This document shows, one piece after another, positions 63,293 through 64,000 of a DNA stretch of 64,000 nucleotides. A model generated the notes under the pieces. It saw nothing but the letters and a program-made list of their open reading frames with translations, was not told where the DNA came from and made no database searches. The position numbers were made by a program, and so were the translations under genes. Origin of the DNA: Granulosicoccus sp045110475. GTDB taxonomy: Bacteria > Pseudomonadota > Gammaproteobacteria > Granulosicoccales > Granulosicoccaceae. The number at the start of each line of letters is the position of its first letter. Positions within the stretch are counted from its first letter, which is position 1. The stretch lies in contig JBGCGC010000007.1 of the NCBI GenBank assembly GCA_045110475.1, positions 1 to 64,000 on the forward strand. Reading direction: 5' to 3'.

Positions 63293-63592
63293 ATGACATC
63301 CCCGGACAAAGACTGGATCTACGAAAGCCGCAAGGAAGATCTCGCTCGGTACCTGAAGGACGGTATTGATCTAAGCTCCAGCATCAATGCTGGTCAAAGA
63401 ATTTCTGATCTGCGCAACCTTGCGGATATTTCGGTTCAGGAACTTGCAGAGAGCTGTGGAATAAGCCCTCAGGAACTACTGGCACTGGAGTCTGGCATAA
63501 TGAACCTGAACGCTAGTCTAGCCTCGCTGCTTGCCAGGAAACTGGGTGTGAGCGATGTAGATTTGTATGTCAGTGATGAGAGCATGGAGTAA
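63293..63592 (+). CDS. XRE-family helix-turn-helix regulator
   Basis: A 99-residue DNA-binding protein. The helix-turn-helix is in the middle: GQRISDLRNLADISVQELAESCGISPQELLALESG, typical of the Cro/C1 (XRE) fold. The N-terminal 35 residues are charged (KDWIYESRKEDLARYLKDG). The ATG at 63293 is preferred over the upstream in-frame start at 63263. No partner gene is obvious; it is not part of a clear toxin-antitoxin pair. Confidence 0.8.
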   Translation: MTSPDKDWIYESRKEDLARYLKDGIDLSSSINAGQRISDLRNLADISVQELAESCGISPQELLALESGIMNLNASLASLLARKLGVSDVDLYVSDESME

Positions 63593-63766
63593 GCTCTTAC
63601 AACCCAGCGCAAGCGAACCATGAAACAATCGTGTCGCAAGCTGACCGCTTGCCTGATGTCTTAAGTGGTAAGGAAATTAACGCGCTGATCCGCGGCGAGT
63701 AATCAACTCCACTACTTGATTCGTATAAGAGTTCATCCAAATCACAATCCAACACAGCAAATAATC

Positions 63767-64000
63767 ATGATTCGTATTTCAACAATACACAAAAGCGCAC
63801 TTTTCAGTTCGATACTTGTCGGCTGCGTCCTGACGGCTGCAAACGCTGCCGATTTGTCAGCAGTCCCTTCCGGCGGTTATGAAGTGGACACCACACACGC
63901 CTACATCAACTTCCAGTACAACCATCTTGGGCTTTCCAATCCGACATTGAGCTTCGACGATTTTACTGTCGATCTGGATCTGGACAATTCTGACCCAACA
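63767..64000 (+). CDS. YceI-like periplasmic protein, 5' part only
   Basis: The first 78 codons of a gene cut by the window edge. A signal peptide (SSILVGCVLTAANAADL) is followed by GYEVDTTHAYINFQYNHLGLSNPTLSFDDFTVDLDLD. The match to the YceI pattern (D..H....F...HLG.S) suggests an isoprenoid-binding lipocalin-like fold in the periplasm. The rest is outside the window. Confidence 0.75.
   Translation, partial: MIRISTIHKSALFSSILVGCVLTAANAADLSAVPSGGYEVDTTHAYINFQYNHLGLSNPTLSFDDFTVDLDLDNSDPT

Noticed and set aside
63293..63592. Antitoxin of a toxin-antitoxin pair
   Set aside because: No small toxin gene abuts it on either side.

Overview
The window looks like the chromosome of a free-living, probably marine, gammaproteobacterium. 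The evidence is its gene content: a prkA-yeaH-spoVR operon, GreB, RecQ, DUF3581, a CueR-type regulator and a multisubunit Mrp antiporter. No sequence search was possible, so the genus is not assigned. Nothing looks like a prophage, transposon or CRISPR array.

Layout. 1-3.4 kb: a long inverted repeat, eda, a CueR-like regulator, a small membrane protein, and a CRP-like regulator followed by an adenylate cyclase-FHA protein. 3.5-11.3 kb (minus strand): a ten-gene Mrp-type cation/proton antiporter operon with three antiporter-like subunits and no full-length MrpA. 11.5-16.1 kb: two paralogous lipoprotein SASA/SGNH carbohydrate esterases and a membrane acyltransferase. 16.1-19.6 kb: recQ, a DUF3581 gene and a gamma-glutamylcyclotransferase-like gene. 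19.7-23.1 kb: three overlapping genes for secreted proteins that I read as a split copper-amine-oxidase (CAO)-like system. 23.1-27.8 kb: prkA-yeaH-spoVR. 28.4 kb: greB.

29.0-43.9 kb is a 15-kb minus-strand block. It starts with a form I aerobic CO dehydrogenase set in the order coxM-S-L-D-E-F-G; CoxL carries the AYRCSFR active-site loop. It continues into a small TIGR04076-like gene, an aldo/keto reductase, a complete branched-chain-type ABC importer, and a fused aldo/keto reductase-RidA protein. Divergent from coxM is a fused MoeA-like/MobA-like molybdenum-cofactor gene, with a 14-bp tandem repeat in the gap.

46-51 kb: a GAF protein and a second CAO-like locus, made of a separate N-domain gene followed by a 922-residue protein with PPC, CAO-like and C-terminal repeat domains. 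51-60 kb: one 3049-residue cadherin-repeat surface protein with a LEPR-XLL-like N-terminus, a CSLREA-type beta-helix and three nearly identical 312-bp repeats. 60.7-64 kb: a lipoprotein, a DUF1643 gene, tRNA-Arg(TCG) followed by two 173-bp-period repeats that each begin with the last 19 nt of the tRNA, an XRE regulator, and the start of a YceI-like gene.

The most unusual items are the two split CAO-like loci, the tRNA-linked repeat (organised like the E. coli tyrT/rtT locus), and the CO dehydrogenase block running into an ABC importer with aldo/keto reductase and RidA functions.
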